Positions 32,755-45,005 of a DNA stretch of 64,000 bases are shown here, one piece after another. The stretch is from Glomus cerebriforme. Taxonomy: Eukaryota > Glomeromycota > Glomeromycetes > Glomerales > Glomeraceae. The stretch lies in the NCBI GenBank assembly GCA_003550305.1, contig QKYT01000068.1, positions 104,587 to 168,586 of the forward strand. The letters are read 5' to 3'. How positions within the stretch are numbered: the stretch's first letter is position 1; the number at the start of each line of letters is the position of its first letter. Under the pieces are notes generated by a model. That model did no database searches. It was not told the origin of the DNA and saw only the letters and a list, made by a program, of their open reading frames with translations. Both the position numbers and the translations under genes were made by a program.

Positions 32755-33830
32755 TTATTTTAATTTATGTATTGTATACAAAATTATTATAATTATTACA
32801 GTCATAATAACAACAATTAAAAACCCACAAAAAAACTTCATTTTCAAATCCATACCAACTCCACGAAAACTCATCTTATATTTATCACTAAAAGATATCT
32901 TATGTTTATCACTAATTCCTTTCCTTGCATTTTCTTTATTTTCTATTGTCATAATCATCTTTTTTAAATCATCAACAAAACTTTCAATTACGCTTTTACC
33001 TTCATTGTTGCCAAATAAATCTAAGCTTGGCATTACAAGCCAACGGTCATTTATACTTTGTAATAACGTTGATATTTGTGTGTTAAAAGTTCTTTTCATT
33101 TCTGTGCTTGATAATATTAAAGCTTTACGTACTTTGGTGAAAACTACTATTGTACGTGTTTTTGGGTATCTTGTAAATAATTGATGAATAAATAATAATC
33201 CATGTTGTGTTAATCTTCCTCCCTCTATAACGTGATGAAAGTAGAAAAAATTAGTTAGAAAATCCTTTAACTGAACGATCACACAAAAAAGATGATATTG
33301 TACTCACCTAATACGAAAATATATGCTTGTACATTTTCGGCTTTCTTTTCAACTTCTTTTAAATTATTCCATATTTCATCTGACGATGTACTAGATTCTG
33401 GAATACCGATCATATCTACTATACTAAAGTTTTCACTAAAGTTTTCACCTTTTATATTAATTTCTGCTGTGCGATATATCTACATATACCAAAAAAGGGT
33501 TAAATTTTTCATTCGAGAGGATAAATTAAAGAAAATGAACGATAATTGTAAAGAATAATACGTTACTTCATCCTTCTCCTCATCTCTGTCAGAAATTGAA
33601 AATACTGGTGAAATATTTGGTTCAGAATAACATCCTAATAACATATTACCCAACGTACTCTTTCCAACTCCTAATATGAGATATTTCGGTTAACAATTAA
33701 TAACGAGAGAAAAAAGAAAGAAAGTTTTGTTTTCACCTTGTGCTCCTAGTAAAAAAATTGCCGGATATTTTATTCTGTCATTAAATAACATTTGTTTTTC
33801 ATCTACTACGTCCAATTTGGTATCCGTCAT
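32755..33830 (-). CDS. Tail-anchored AIG1-type GTPase (279 aa)
   Basis: Four exons on the minus strand: 33737–33830, 33567–33670, 33308–33479 and 32755–33224, all with GT–AG borders and a kept frame. The P-loop is GAQGVGKST (residues 29–37). The G3 site reads DMIGIP (88–93) instead of DTPG, which may weaken hydrolysis. The middle part (TIVVFTKVRKAL…) aligns with the G4 region of the neighbouring GTPase. The C-terminus is a single hydrophobic helix (about 253–275) followed by HKLK, as in tail-anchored GIMAP-like proteins. Gene order is tail to tail with the GTPase–Hint gene; the stops are 131 bp apart. In both genes the first intron splits the same P-loop glycine codon in phase 1, so they are paralogs. 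Confidence 0.85.
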
Positions 33831-34526
33831 TTTTTTTTTTTTTTTTTAATGGAAAAAAAAAGGTCTGAAGATCTCTCACTTCCTCAAGTTTATGAGGCTT
33901 ATATTCATAATTATAAGTAATTTCCTTCTCACGCTTTATGAACACCGCCTCAATTATTTTTATTTCTTATTTTCGGGTAATAGTAATTTTATATCTAGCG
34001 AAGCCACATTTCGATCGTACTTAAACTAGGGGGACGATGATTTTTATAAAACTCGCACTTATCTAACTAAAATTACCGCATAATGCTGCCTGCTATAAGG
34101 AAATATTGCGTCACATTTATTATTTCTTTTTTCAGAAAAGTATCATGCACTTGCGTTTTTTTTTGTTAGTGCATTTTCTGTTCTGCTGATCAGAAAAAGT
34201 GAATCTATTTAAACGACGTAAAATCGGTTGGATTGTCCTAGTTTTTAGCTCAGGAAGGCTGGAAATGAAACTGTTCTAGCTCTAGATGCTATGTTTACAT
34301 AGATAATTTACTTACAATAACAATACGAGATTAAAAACTCTATTTTGTTAAGAAGAATGCAATGTAATATATTTATGGATGTTACGCTTTATTATAATGC
34401 TGAATATTCATGTATATTGGTAAATAATATAAAAGCAATTTAAAGCATTTTGTAATAATTTAACCCATTATTATTTTCACGCAACTATAGACCCAGCACA
34501 GCAAAAGATGCAATTTAAAACTATAT
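33831..34526. other. Intergenic region
   Basis: A T-run (33831–33848) directly precedes the minus-strand GTPase start (poly-A in its leader). Nothing else recognised; G+C is slightly raised at 34060–34260. Confidence 0.4.
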
Positions 34527-35398
34527 TTAAAAATACGCTGCAATAAAGCTAGTATGGAATAAGAAACATCTAATACCATTCACTTGAATTTGGAGCACAC
34601 CAATAAAATGATGTGCATTAGCGTTCCTTTGATTGCCGGTAAATACCCAAACATTGGACGTCATGAAAGGAAGTGGACCGCCAACTGACGGGTAATTGTT
34701 GAGACGTAATTGAGGAATAAGCTGGCCATCAATGCCTGCTACAACATAAATAGGATCTAACATGCCACGAAGATCACTGTGATCGCATAAAAATTTTTTT
34801 AGAGCCGTACCAATAGTTAAGAATGCATTGGCACCTTCAAAGTTATCTCCAGTACCGTCCACGCCAATTTTTCCGGCAAGAAGCTCAACAATTGGTATGA
34901 CATCTTCACGAGTCCAATACAAAGCAGGTTTACTTGTGAGAGTATTTATTGGTTCCAACAGCGATTTACCTGAGTATAAAGTGATTAAGTTCATCAAAAA
35001 TATTTAATTATCACTTAATTGTTATATATTTTTTTATGGTATTTTAGAGACAAAGAATATACCTGAGACTGGTTCTGTATTTAAGATGGTAGTACATTTA
35101 AAGTCTGCTTGTTCATTCTCATCCTGAGAGTCACACCAGGCCTTATAAGTTTTGTTAATCTCTTCCTGAATGTCTTTTTTCCGATCGGTGTTTTCCTTCA
35201 TAAGTATTCCTTCTTTGACATCCACAATTATGGTTTTCTCAATGTCACCAACTATAACTCTGGTTTCCTCGCTATCTCCTCCAACTTTCTTAAATATCTT
35301 CTGATCTTCTAGAGCCGATCTAAACAACAAAAGCAATGTTATAATATGGGATAAGAGGGTCCTAATAAATTAAGATCAACTTACGATTGATAAGACAT
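34527..35398 (-). CDS. Three-exon gene of unknown function (237 aa)
   Basis: Exons 35385–35398 (14 bases with the ATG), 35063–35319 and 34527–34969 on the minus strand. All borders are GT–AG and the frame is kept. The N-terminal part is charged (EDQKIFKKVGGDSEETRVIV, then KEGILMKENTDRKKDIQEE), followed by KTYKAWCDSQDENEQADFKC. The C-terminal part is more globular: TREDVIPIVELLAGKIGVDG, NAFLTIGTALKKFL, SVGGPLPFMTSNVWVFTG and a closing HHFIGVLQIQVNG. There is no signal peptide or membrane helix. I do not recognise the family. Codon quality and consistent splicing support expression. Starts upstream of the tiny first exon are excluded by stops. Confidence 0.7.
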
Positions 35399-35985
35399 TT
35401 TCTACAATTTTAGTGCTTAGAAAAGAAATAAAAGTAAAATAGAAAGAATTTATTTACTGATTAATTTTTTAATTAGTAAGAAATATACGATACTATTACG
35501 TCATATTAGGAAAGTCGCGTGATATGTACTCGCACGTTGTTATATGAAGATTATTATTTTTCCAATAGATTAGATAGATGGTGCAGTCATTTGAACCATT
35601 TATAATTATGTCATTTTTTTTAGCGTCATGTCAATAGTTTGCCATATGGATTTTTTAGAATTTATAAGCTTTTGGCGTGAAATATTTAGAATTGTATAGA
35701 CTTCAAATAAACTTTATTGAAATTTATACTTACAATATTTAAAAACTTTGTGAAATCTTAAAGTTTTAAAATTTACCTATTATAGATGAATAAAATAGAA
35801 AAACTTTAATATTGAATATTAGTTACATCATATGTCAAAACTAATTTGAGATAGCATCATTATCTACCATGAATTTAAAAATTACAATCCACATTTATGT
35901 TAACTTTAGTGTTCGCAAAAAAAAAAAAAAACCAAATAATGAAAAATTAATACTCTCTATATTTATTGTTAAATGCTACGCGAAA
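35399..35985. other. AT-rich intergenic region
   Basis: Nothing recognised except an A-run at about 35919–35931. Confidence 0.4.
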
Positions 35986-36190
35986 ATAATTGATAATTAG
36001 CTTATAGAAGTTTGCCACAATTACTCTGACCGTATATCCTAAAAAATTTATCGTGACTAGCATGTCCTTTTTAAGCTGCTTCTTTGTATAATTCAAATGC
36101 TTTAATGTCCAAGTGGTGAACTTGAGCATCTAAATATTTTTTTGACTGATTTTTCATAATATTTCAATACAGTTTATTGCTGTTGTTTCA
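35986..36190 (-). pseudogene. Sel1-like repeat fragment
   Basis: On the minus strand a frame near 36060–36130 reads AQVHHLDIKAFELYKEAA, stop, KGHAS, which matches the Sel1/TPR-like repeat consensus (…KAFELYKEAAEKGH). An upstream piece (DGVETTAINCIEIL, stop) fits the previous repeat. It is a short broken piece of a Sel1-repeat protein, a family often joined to kinases in this type of fungus. The 60-codon frame at 35947–36129 is in another frame. Confidence 0.5.
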
Positions 36191-36596
36191 ACACCATCAC
36201 GAGTCTAAATTTTTTTTAATTTTTAAAATATTGTCATATTTTATATTATTAAATTTGTTATGAGAAGAAAAAGTACTAATTAAACATTCAAAGCCATTCT
36301 CTAAAAAAAAAAAAAAAATACAATGTATAGTTCTTTAAAGTATTCTCTTATTCTCTTATTCTAATAGAATTTCTTAAGATTATTGTATCTAAATAAATAA
36401 ATTAGTACGAAATTGATTATAAATTTGTTATACCCTACATACATAAGTACATAGTATTAAACTAAAAAAAATTCCTGTGTAACCGTTATTAGATATTTAT
36501 ACAGGTTAATCTAAATTTCTGAATTGTGCAATTGTGCAACGCATGATTTGCTGTGCCTGATGATCGGAATTTGCGCCTTGTTTTTTTTAGTTATAT

Positions 36597-39500
36597 ATGT
36601 GCTGTGCTGGAGGTAAAGTCAATTTACCACCTTTGCTTGAGCCACCATCATATCTATTAAATTTGTATACTTTTTCAAGCTCTGATGCAAATTTATTTCA
36701 AAAAAATATAGGAGGTTATAACAATCTCTTAGCTTGCACATCATTTGGAGCTAATATATATGAGAGATTTCAGAGACAGGATATATCTAATTTTCGAATT
36801 CATAGCCAAATTTATCATTGCATTGGGTCATTATTACCAGAAATTGGATACCCGCCAATGTTTGCTCAGTTATATATTTATGATACTGAGCATGAGAATG
36901 AGAATCGTCATAGTATTATGCAGGATTTAAATAGTGACATCTTACAGAATTTACAAAATATGTTACATAAATGCAACCCTTATATTAAAAGCTTTTGCTA
37001 AGTAAGAAATCTCATAAGTCATAATATCAAATACAATCTCTAAAATTTTAATGCTAATTCATAATGATAGGACACATGATCCACATCATTATAATGCTCC
37101 TACTTTTTCTGATGTGGCTACAATTATGATTGGTGATGATTATAATACAGAACTAACCAATTGGGATATTCTTCTTAGATTACAAAATGGAAGCTTGCAA
37201 AGGATATTAGAAACACATTCATCATATGATCCATTATGTACTTTTATTTCCAAAAGGTGATGATGGATGGCATATAAATATACCTCTTGCTGGATCTTCA
37301 AAAAGAACAAAAGTAATACTCATGCAATTTTACTTTTATAGATTGCAAATCAGAGATAGAGATTGGTTGCAACATGCAGGATGATTATCAATATGCCAAA
37401 ATAGAATGAATTACTTTAAGCTAAACCAATCAACACTTCGTGCTGAAATGTATCAAGCTGCTATGGATGCCATATATGCAAGTAATATTAGCAATAATTA
37501 GGTAAGATTGCTTGTCTAAACTCTTCTAAAATCCTGCGCCAAATTTTTTACTATAATTTTATTATAGTTTTGCAGAATTTTGTCAATTTCACCATTTATA
37601 ATAGGGTTTGACAGGTTTTACCTTTCGTCAAGTTTTGCTAACTTTTAATTAAGTCTTTGATATAGTTTCATCAAATTACTACATTTTGTCATTTCACCTA
37701 TTTGCTAAACCCCTTAGTTTTGCCAAGCAATCTTAAATATAAGGTGTCGTATAATCCTTTCTTTCTTATTTATTGGTAGACTATGTTAAATGTATTAATT
37801 ATATCAAAATGCAATGGCTATTGTGAGTTACTTTGGAAAACCAGATCTTTTTATTACTTTTACCTATAATTCACATTTTTTTAATATTTTTTTTAAAAAA
37901 AAAAATTATTTGTAACCAATATCTTTCCACCTCAAAAATAGGAAAACCATCAAAAAAATCTCATATTTCTTTAAGTATTTGTAAAAAAAAAGAAAATCTC
38001 TTCTCACAAAAAATTTAAAAAGTAAAGATAATGAAATCACCAATCTGCAAATCAAAATACTAGATATAAAAAATTTCATAGAAAAAGTAGGAGACACCAT
38101 AAATGAATTTAATAAATGCTCCTGTGAGAATACAAATTTAATAAATTGGTTGAAAATTTATGATTAGCAAATCAAAAATCCTAAGTGGCTAGAAATCATC
38201 AGTGAGTTGTTACCTTATCAAACTATTATTAATAGACCTAATTTAACAGCTCGGGTATTCCATATAAAATTGCAGAAATTAATGAAAAATTTATATATTA
38301 ATTGTTAGTTTATTTGGCAAAGTTGTTGTCTATGTGTATATAGTAGAATTTTAGAAACATGACACATATTTTATTAATATTAGTACAAGAAGATAAAATA
38401 TGATCTATTGAGCAATATGATTCTATTGTTTCAGCTGAGATTTCAGATCCTGTAATACATCCTCTTGCTTATGAGACAGTAACCACTTTCATGATACATA
38501 GTACATATGATACTTTAAACCCATTTGCACTATATATAAGAAATGGTAAATACCAGAAAAATTATTCCAAAGATTTTTAAGAAAGCACAGAGAAAAATGA
38601 CAATGGATATCCTATTTATCATAGACATGAAAATGGTTATTTTATTGAAACTAGAAGTGGAATTCAGTTAGATAATAAATGGGTTATTTTACATAATATT
38701 AGTTTAGTAATAAAATATAATGCTCACATCAATATTGAAATTTGCAATTCCATTCTAGCAATTAAATATTTATATAAATATATTTATAAGGATCATGATT
38801 GAGCAACTGTTACACTTCACAAGTTATTAATCATCTATCAGGTGAAGCTGAACCAATAGATGAGATCAAAATATATCTTGATATAAGATATATTTCTGCT
38901 TCTGAAAGCATTTGAAGAATCTTCCATTATAGAATACATAACCATACTTCAAATATATAAAGGCTAACAGTTTACCTTTTAAATTAACAACTTATTACAC
39001 AATTGGAAAGTATATTACATAACTATTATATAGGCAATTGAGTATAACTCATCTGAATATTTCTTTATTGATAGATCAGGTGGAACTGGCAAAACATTTT
39101 TATATAATACCATACTTGCAAAATCAGATCATATGGTGAAATTGTATTGTCTGTAGCTTCTTCTGGAATTGCTGTACTTCTATAATAGATGGTGATAGAA
39201 CTGCATGCTCTCACTTTAAAATTCCAATTAAGTTAAATGAAACTTCAACATGCAATATCTCACGAGAAAGTAAAGAAGCTCATTTGATTAATATAACAAC
39301 CTTTTTTATTTGAAATGAGGCTTCAATGATGCATAAATTTGCATTTGAAGCTATTGACCAAACACTTCATGATATTACACAAGTGGATAAGCCATTTGGA
39401 GGAAAAATCTTTGTCTTTAGGGAGGATTTTCATCAAATTCTATCTGTAATTCCACATGCAACCCATGCTGATATTGTTTCTGCAAGTTTAAGCAAATCAT

Positions 39501-40080
39501 CTATATAGAAATATTTAAGAATCATGAGATTAACAACTAATATGAGGCTTTAATAATCTCATAATTCTCAAAATGATAGCTTAAAGTAAAGAGAATTTGC
39601 AGAGTTTCTTTTAAATATTGAAAATGTTAAATATCCAATTAATTCAAATACAGAAAATATTTGTATTTAATTAATAATAAATTAAAAAAAAAATACTATT
39701 TTTATAATTTTTTTAAAGAATAAAGTATTTCTGATATAAAATTTTTGGAAATCAGTTAACTGTTATAAAATTGGCAGTATAGTGAACGTAATTGACTAAA
39801 TATTAATAAAATTGCTTGCAATTCTAAAATTCTACAGGAGAACTTCAATTTATGGAATAGTTCCTTATAATAGATCATTTGTGAAATATACAATACCTCA
39901 CTCAAGGTAGATTCAGTACGATTAATAATACGCTTAATATAAAGCAAGATATTGATGATAATATTTTAAAAATGAAGGCAAGCTATTTTGCTGAGATTAA
40001 TACAGTAAATAACAATACTAACAAACTTTTGGATGAAGACTATGAAATACAGTTAAATATTTTCTAAATGAGTTAAATAA
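36597..40080 (+). mobile_element. Helitron relic (Rep/helicase), inactivated
   Basis: Plus-strand pieces in the order of a Helitron protein. First comes MCCAGGKVNLPPLL (36597). A block with FQKNIGGYNNLLACTSFGA and QIYHCIGSLLPEIGYPPMFA follows, then NDRTHDPHHYNAPTFSDVAT and LQRILETHSSYDPL. After the MITE at 37503 comes YQNAMAIVSYFGKPDLFITF (about 37800). The next piece, YNAHINIEICNSILAIKYLY, lies near 38725. A Pif1-type helicase part has GGTGKT near 39078, then FKIPIKLN, PFGGKIFVF and HADIVSASL. Stops and frameshifts are frequent, so the element is dead. Neither the 5' TC nor the 3' CTRR end could be placed. Confidence 0.85.
37503..37735. mobile_element. 233-bp hAT-type MITE inside the Helitron
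   Basis: The ends are TAAGATTGCTTGTCTAAACT and, from the right, TAAGATTGCTTGGCAAAACT. They correspond to the ends of the MITE at 21790 and of the hAT element at 19063. No exact 8-bp duplication is seen (TAATTAGG versus AATATAAG), so it is old. Confidence 0.75.
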
Positions 40081-41124
40081 TATAACAAAAATATTATATA
40101 AAAAATTACTATACTAATATGTTAATTTATAATATTAATATATTTTTGAATTAGATTAGTAGTTAGTCTAGTTAGTCAGAAGAAATTATAGCCAGTGCTG
40201 CAGTGCATGATCTAGTTTTTTATCTTGGTTCTTGTCCTATAATGAAGGATTAATGGCATTAATTTTCCAACTGCCGAGCCTTTAAACAAACCAACCTTAA
40301 AGGCCATTTTGTACTCGACATGTCACAAAAATATCCCCTGATCTTGGATGGGTGATTGATAAAAATTTTTACCATAATTTTCTAGCTGTTTTTAAGAGAA
40401 TAATAGAACGTGTATTGGGAAGTTTACATTTTCAATCATGGGATTTGGGAATCTGATATACTGTTTATCCTTTTTTTTAACATTTTTCTGTTTTTGTTTT
40501 TTTTTCTAATTCATTTAACTTAGAAAATCTTTATAAATAAGAGAATGATAAATGATTTTTATTATAAATAAAAGATTTTTTAGTTACAACATTTCTAAAA
40601 TTTAGAAATTGCTTTATTGCTGCATCGCTAATATTTTTGTAATTCAATAATCAATTGTTTTAAAATTAAATATTTCTGTGACAACTGATTAATTGAAAAA
40701 AAATTTTTTTTTTACTATTATTTATTATTAAATTAGAAAATTTCAAATTCATCTACTTTCTAAACTATAAATCAGATAATATTAAAAATTATTTATTAAA
40801 TGATGCAAGGGCAACATAACTTCAGAGTTATTATTAAATAAAATCAGATAAATTATTCATAAATTTAAAATAAAATATTTTCTTATTTTCAATGGATTAG
40901 ATAATTAATTTAACAATTACAAATATTATGTCAATTTCAAAAAAAAAATCAATTTTTTATAGTTTTTTATGGTCCTACTGACAATGGATTTACTAGAAGT
41001 ATATTATGCTCCTTCCTTTGCATAGCACTATGCTGCCATATCACAACCAACCAGCTCTACCGTGAGACTGTAGTGAGTGCGAATAAGAATAGGCTAGGGA
41101 TAATAATAGGGTAGGTATGATATG
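40081..41124. other. Intergenic / unidentified repeat relics
   Basis: AT-rich, no gene supported. 40190–40450 and 40970–41110 are less AT-rich and could belong to the flanking elements. Confidence 0.3.
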
Positions 41125-41241
41125 TCATTTCAATCAAAATCCCAGAGTTATCTTAGGTGTATAGATTACCTGAAATCTCTGATAAATTATTTCAGATATA
41201 TTTAGAGTACCTTTAACTACCTGGGATTTTTGTTTGGAATG
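41125..41241. mobile_element. Small inverted-repeat element (117 bp)
   Basis: The left end is CATTTCAATCAAAATCCCAG, and the right end reverse complemented is CATTCCAAACAAAAATCCCAG with a few mismatches; the similarity weakens inward. No clear target duplication. Confidence 0.5.
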
Positions 41242-43080
41242 ATGCTTCATATCTAGAGAAGATAAGAATGAGGTAGGGATGGGTTAAGAGAAACTGATAC
41301 CCATGAGCTTACCATAAAGTAAGCATGCTATACCCCCATCTACGTATAGCATCATACTGCTCTATAAAAATACCCAATAATAAAACCAAATTATTGTATT
41401 TCACGTGTTAAAAAAAAAAACAATCTTTACTATCTTAAATATACTTTTTTTTTACATAAAATTATTAAGAAGAATTTGGGTGAAAATTTTTTTAGTAAAG
41501 GTAGTTGATAATATTCTAAAGTAAATATAGAGTTTATTCATTAAGATGACAAGAAAAACAAAAGAATTAAGGGAGTATTTATATATTTATTAAAGCCATT
41601 AATGACTTATTAATATGTACAATATGCAATAATTTATATCACATTGATCCAGATCATATTTTTATGCATCACATTTGTGTAATCAAAAATTACATGATAT
41701 GAAATTGATAAATACATAAAATTCACACCATATTTCCTTAATGGTAGATTAATTTGAATAGATTTTAGTAACTAATAGAATTATATAATAAGAACATAAT
41801 ATCTACTGCAATATTATTGAGTAATTTATCAATCAATCATCGCTATTCTGATCTTAAAATGATCAAACTGATTAATGATTGATGATTATGATCATAATGA
41901 TTTTTATAATAATAACCAAGTCACAAATAAAGAATTTGATGAGAAGGTGTATGATAGGAACAAGAAACAAAGTCACTACTTTAGAAATACAGCAGGATCG
42001 TATTTTGCAAATCATATATTTAAGATCATATTTTTTTAAAGTTAAAATATTATAAATTATCAATAATCGAAACTGAATGTATATTCATAAAAAGGATTCA
42101 TACTTCCATTATATAAATCCATTCTCATATAAGGCATAGTCTTTATAAAATGAAGAGAAATCAAAGATAATATTTCACATTTCAATTTAGTAATATTAAA
42201 ATTACAATATTCATTTAGAAAACAATGATATATTATTTAATAAAAACAAAATCAATATTATATTTAAACTAGTCTATTTGGTTAAAATCACAATGAAATT
42301 ATTTATTCTTTTTTTTGAATTTTTATTTAAAAAATACTAATATTACTTTAATAATATTGAAAAGAATTTTTACAAAAGTACTATAGACTATTAAATTATA
42401 AATTGTTAAAAAATAAATGAAATTTCTAAAAATTTAATACTGTTAACCAATATCCTTTATTTATATTATTTGTTGTTTCTTTTTTCATATTTTCTGATTT
42501 TCTGGTATTCCTTTATTATTTTTTTCTAATTTATTTCTATTTTGTTTTTGTTTTTATATAATTATTTCTATTTTTGCTACCTTACTATATCATATATTAT
42601 ATTTTTTTAAAATTTCACTTAATCTTCTTATTCATAATATTTTCTCCTACTTTTATTAAATCTTCACTCCTGGCACTTTTCTTTTTCTAAGTCAATTTTT
42701 GTTTATATCCATTTTTTTTCAAATAGTTCTTTCCATTTTTCCTTTCTTCTTTATTTATACAACTTCATCTCATTCTTGAAAATTTTTCTTGATTTCCTAT
42801 TTAATTTTGGTCAGCTAGTTCTTTTTTGTATAATCTTTTGGTATTTTCTCATTAAGTATCCTTTTTATTATTTTAATTATTTTGCTGGGATCTTCTAATA
42901 AGAATTCTTTTACTTATTAATTTCTTTAACTTGTTATTATCCTTTTTTCTTTTATTTTCACCTTCTTTTATTAATATATTAATCTGTTTAATATTTATGT
43001 ATTTTTGTTTTAGCTTCCTTTTCATTTTTTTTATCTTCTTTATTCTTGTTGAAATGATAATCTTAGTCCTCTATATCGCA
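41242..43080. other. AT-rich region, no gene supported
   Basis: 42480–43050 is strongly pyrimidine-rich on the plus strand, that is Lys/Glu-codon-rich on the minus strand. It may be a very old coding relic or low-complexity DNA. Confidence 0.35.
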
Positions 43081-43339
43081 TCATCAACATAACTTGCCTG
43101 CGTGTAAGAAACTTCAAAATTGTGGCTTATTAAGCATAAATATAGACAGAATAGGCTTTACTTTGATATGGGAGCTGAATTAAAGCTTGCCGATTTCAAG
43201 ATTGAAATAATCAAATATGGGGTGAATCTATGAAATTAAAATCATTGATAGACTAAGCAGTTACTAGAGGTCTAATAATTTATAAAGATTGAAATTTCCT
43301 TTCATATTCAATAAATACCTTCCAGCCAAATACAAATTT

Positions 43340-44230
43340 TTTTAATCTTTTCCTAGGATTTTTGGCAAAGAAATTATGGATCTGATTCTCTGGCATATGT
43401 TAAATATAATCAGTGATGAAAATGTGAAACTTCATGAATATCTTTTGGATTGGTGAGCATATTTAGTGCAGAAGCCAGAGAAGAAGTCCTGAACTATCTT
43501 AGTACTAAAATCTATACTACAGCAGTGTGAAAAAAATATTATTACAGTCTTTATTAGTGACAAAGTCTTGGGATGATATTTTCATTATGCTACATCAGAT
43601 TTGGAGAAAATTTTTGGATGTTTTAATAGTGCCATTCAAGCTCAAAAACTTATTGTTATGAATGGATTTAATGGGCATTTCAAATTTCTTATAATGGAAG
43701 GAATAGTGATTATAAAGCACAAGGGTCTTGAATCTAAATGATTAGATGATTTTGCTAGGTATATGGTTATAAGCAATCAAGATGTTCTGATCAAGATAGA
43801 TATAGGAGATTCTCGTATAGTCTATTATGATGTTTTGTCACACTGTAGGGTAATACAGCATATTTTAAGCAATTAGAAAAAGTTCTTGACCATCCCGATG
43901 TATCGGGAGTGGTTATGAAATATCTTCTTAGTTATGATCTTAGATTTTGAATCTTAAGAAATTCTTACAACTAAAATGAAATCAGATATAATGCATGATT
44001 AGCTTCCTACTCCTATTTAATTTATAATCAATTATATTTTCTCATGATGCGAGGATAAAGTAGCCAGTCTAAGTTATACATTATTATATTAGAAGTATCT
44101 TGAATAGTGTGGAGAGAATGGTAAAAAGCCATTTTCTAATAATATTGCTGGGAAGAAATACTCAGATATTGGTATTGAGAACAAATAAGTATGAACAGAT
44201 GGTGAAAAAAGGGACAGTATATTCTCAATC
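43340..44230 (+). pseudogene. D5-like primase-helicase (SF3 type), decayed
   Basis: Pieces with the character of the D5/DUF5906 helicase of large DNA elements: ISDENVKLHEYLLDW, AYLVQKPEKKSGT, ITVFISDKVLG, FHYATSDLEKIFGCFNSAIQ, AQKLIVMNGF, LDDFARYMVISNQDVLIKID and DSRIVYYDVLSHCR. The SF3 walker region lies in the segment before 43540 and is damaged. Several TGA/TAA codons and indels break it. In other genomic copies this type of gene would help replicate the element; here it is dead. It lies upstream of a coiled-coil ORF and a recombinase-like gene on the same strand, which makes a three-gene element. Confidence 0.55.
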
Positions 44231-44559
44231 ACCTCAAAATCATAGTCAAGTTCTGTAAATCTGATCTAGGTGATATGGAAGAATTTTCTGATATATCTCA
44301 AGATGACTTATCTGAAAATGGGACCACAGACATACCTATATTCAGTATACCAAAAATCATTCCTTTCAAAATAATTTTGCCTTAGTCAGAAAAGAATATA
44401 CCTTCATCTAGTACTAAAAGAGATAAGAAAGCAGATAAACTGAACGAATCGACTCAGGCTCTTTTTGACTCAGAAGATACATGTGCTCCAGTTGCTTCAT
44501 CATCTAAGATAGCCAAAATATCTAATATGATCAATCTCGCCTTTTTGAGGAATTCCAAA

Positions 44560-45005
44560 CCTGAACCCTAGTTGCAGAACTTAAACCTGATTATTTTCCT
44601 GATTTATCTATAATCAATGAGCTAATCAAATCTGAAAGTAACAATCTTTTGAGACCTATGATCGAAAAAGGTGCTAGGCAACAGCATGAAGAGTGTCTCA
44701 GAAAATGGGCAATCGATTATGATAAAGATCCTGATAAATTTATAACTATTATAGAAAAAGATGTCAACTTATTTCAGAAGTATTGAGATAGGATGATGGC
44801 AGATGCAGAAGTCATCAAATTTGCTAGAAAAAATAAGATAGATCTGAATGATTTATTTTACATAACTAGAAGGAAAAGGTTAATAAGCAAAGAAATATAT
44901 CTCCAGAAGTTCAAGAATATGGAAAAATCCTGGGAGTATATTTACAATGATGAGAAATGGCAAAAAAATATAAGTATACTCCAGGAGAATAGTATGCTTT
45001 GGTAA
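44560..45005 (+). pseudogene. Helical ORF of the D5/recombinase element
   Basis: A frame with a few breaks: AELKPDYFPDLSIINELIK, ECLRKWAIDYDKDPDKF, then (from ATG 44793) MMADAEVIKFARKNKIDLND and so on to MEKSWEYIYNDEKW. It is charged and helical, with no recognised catalytic site. It lies between the D5-like and recombinase-like genes. Confidence 0.4.

Noticed and set aside
42480..43050. Lys-rich minus-strand coding region
   Set aside because: Only skewed base composition; no frame stays open and no motif is recognisable.
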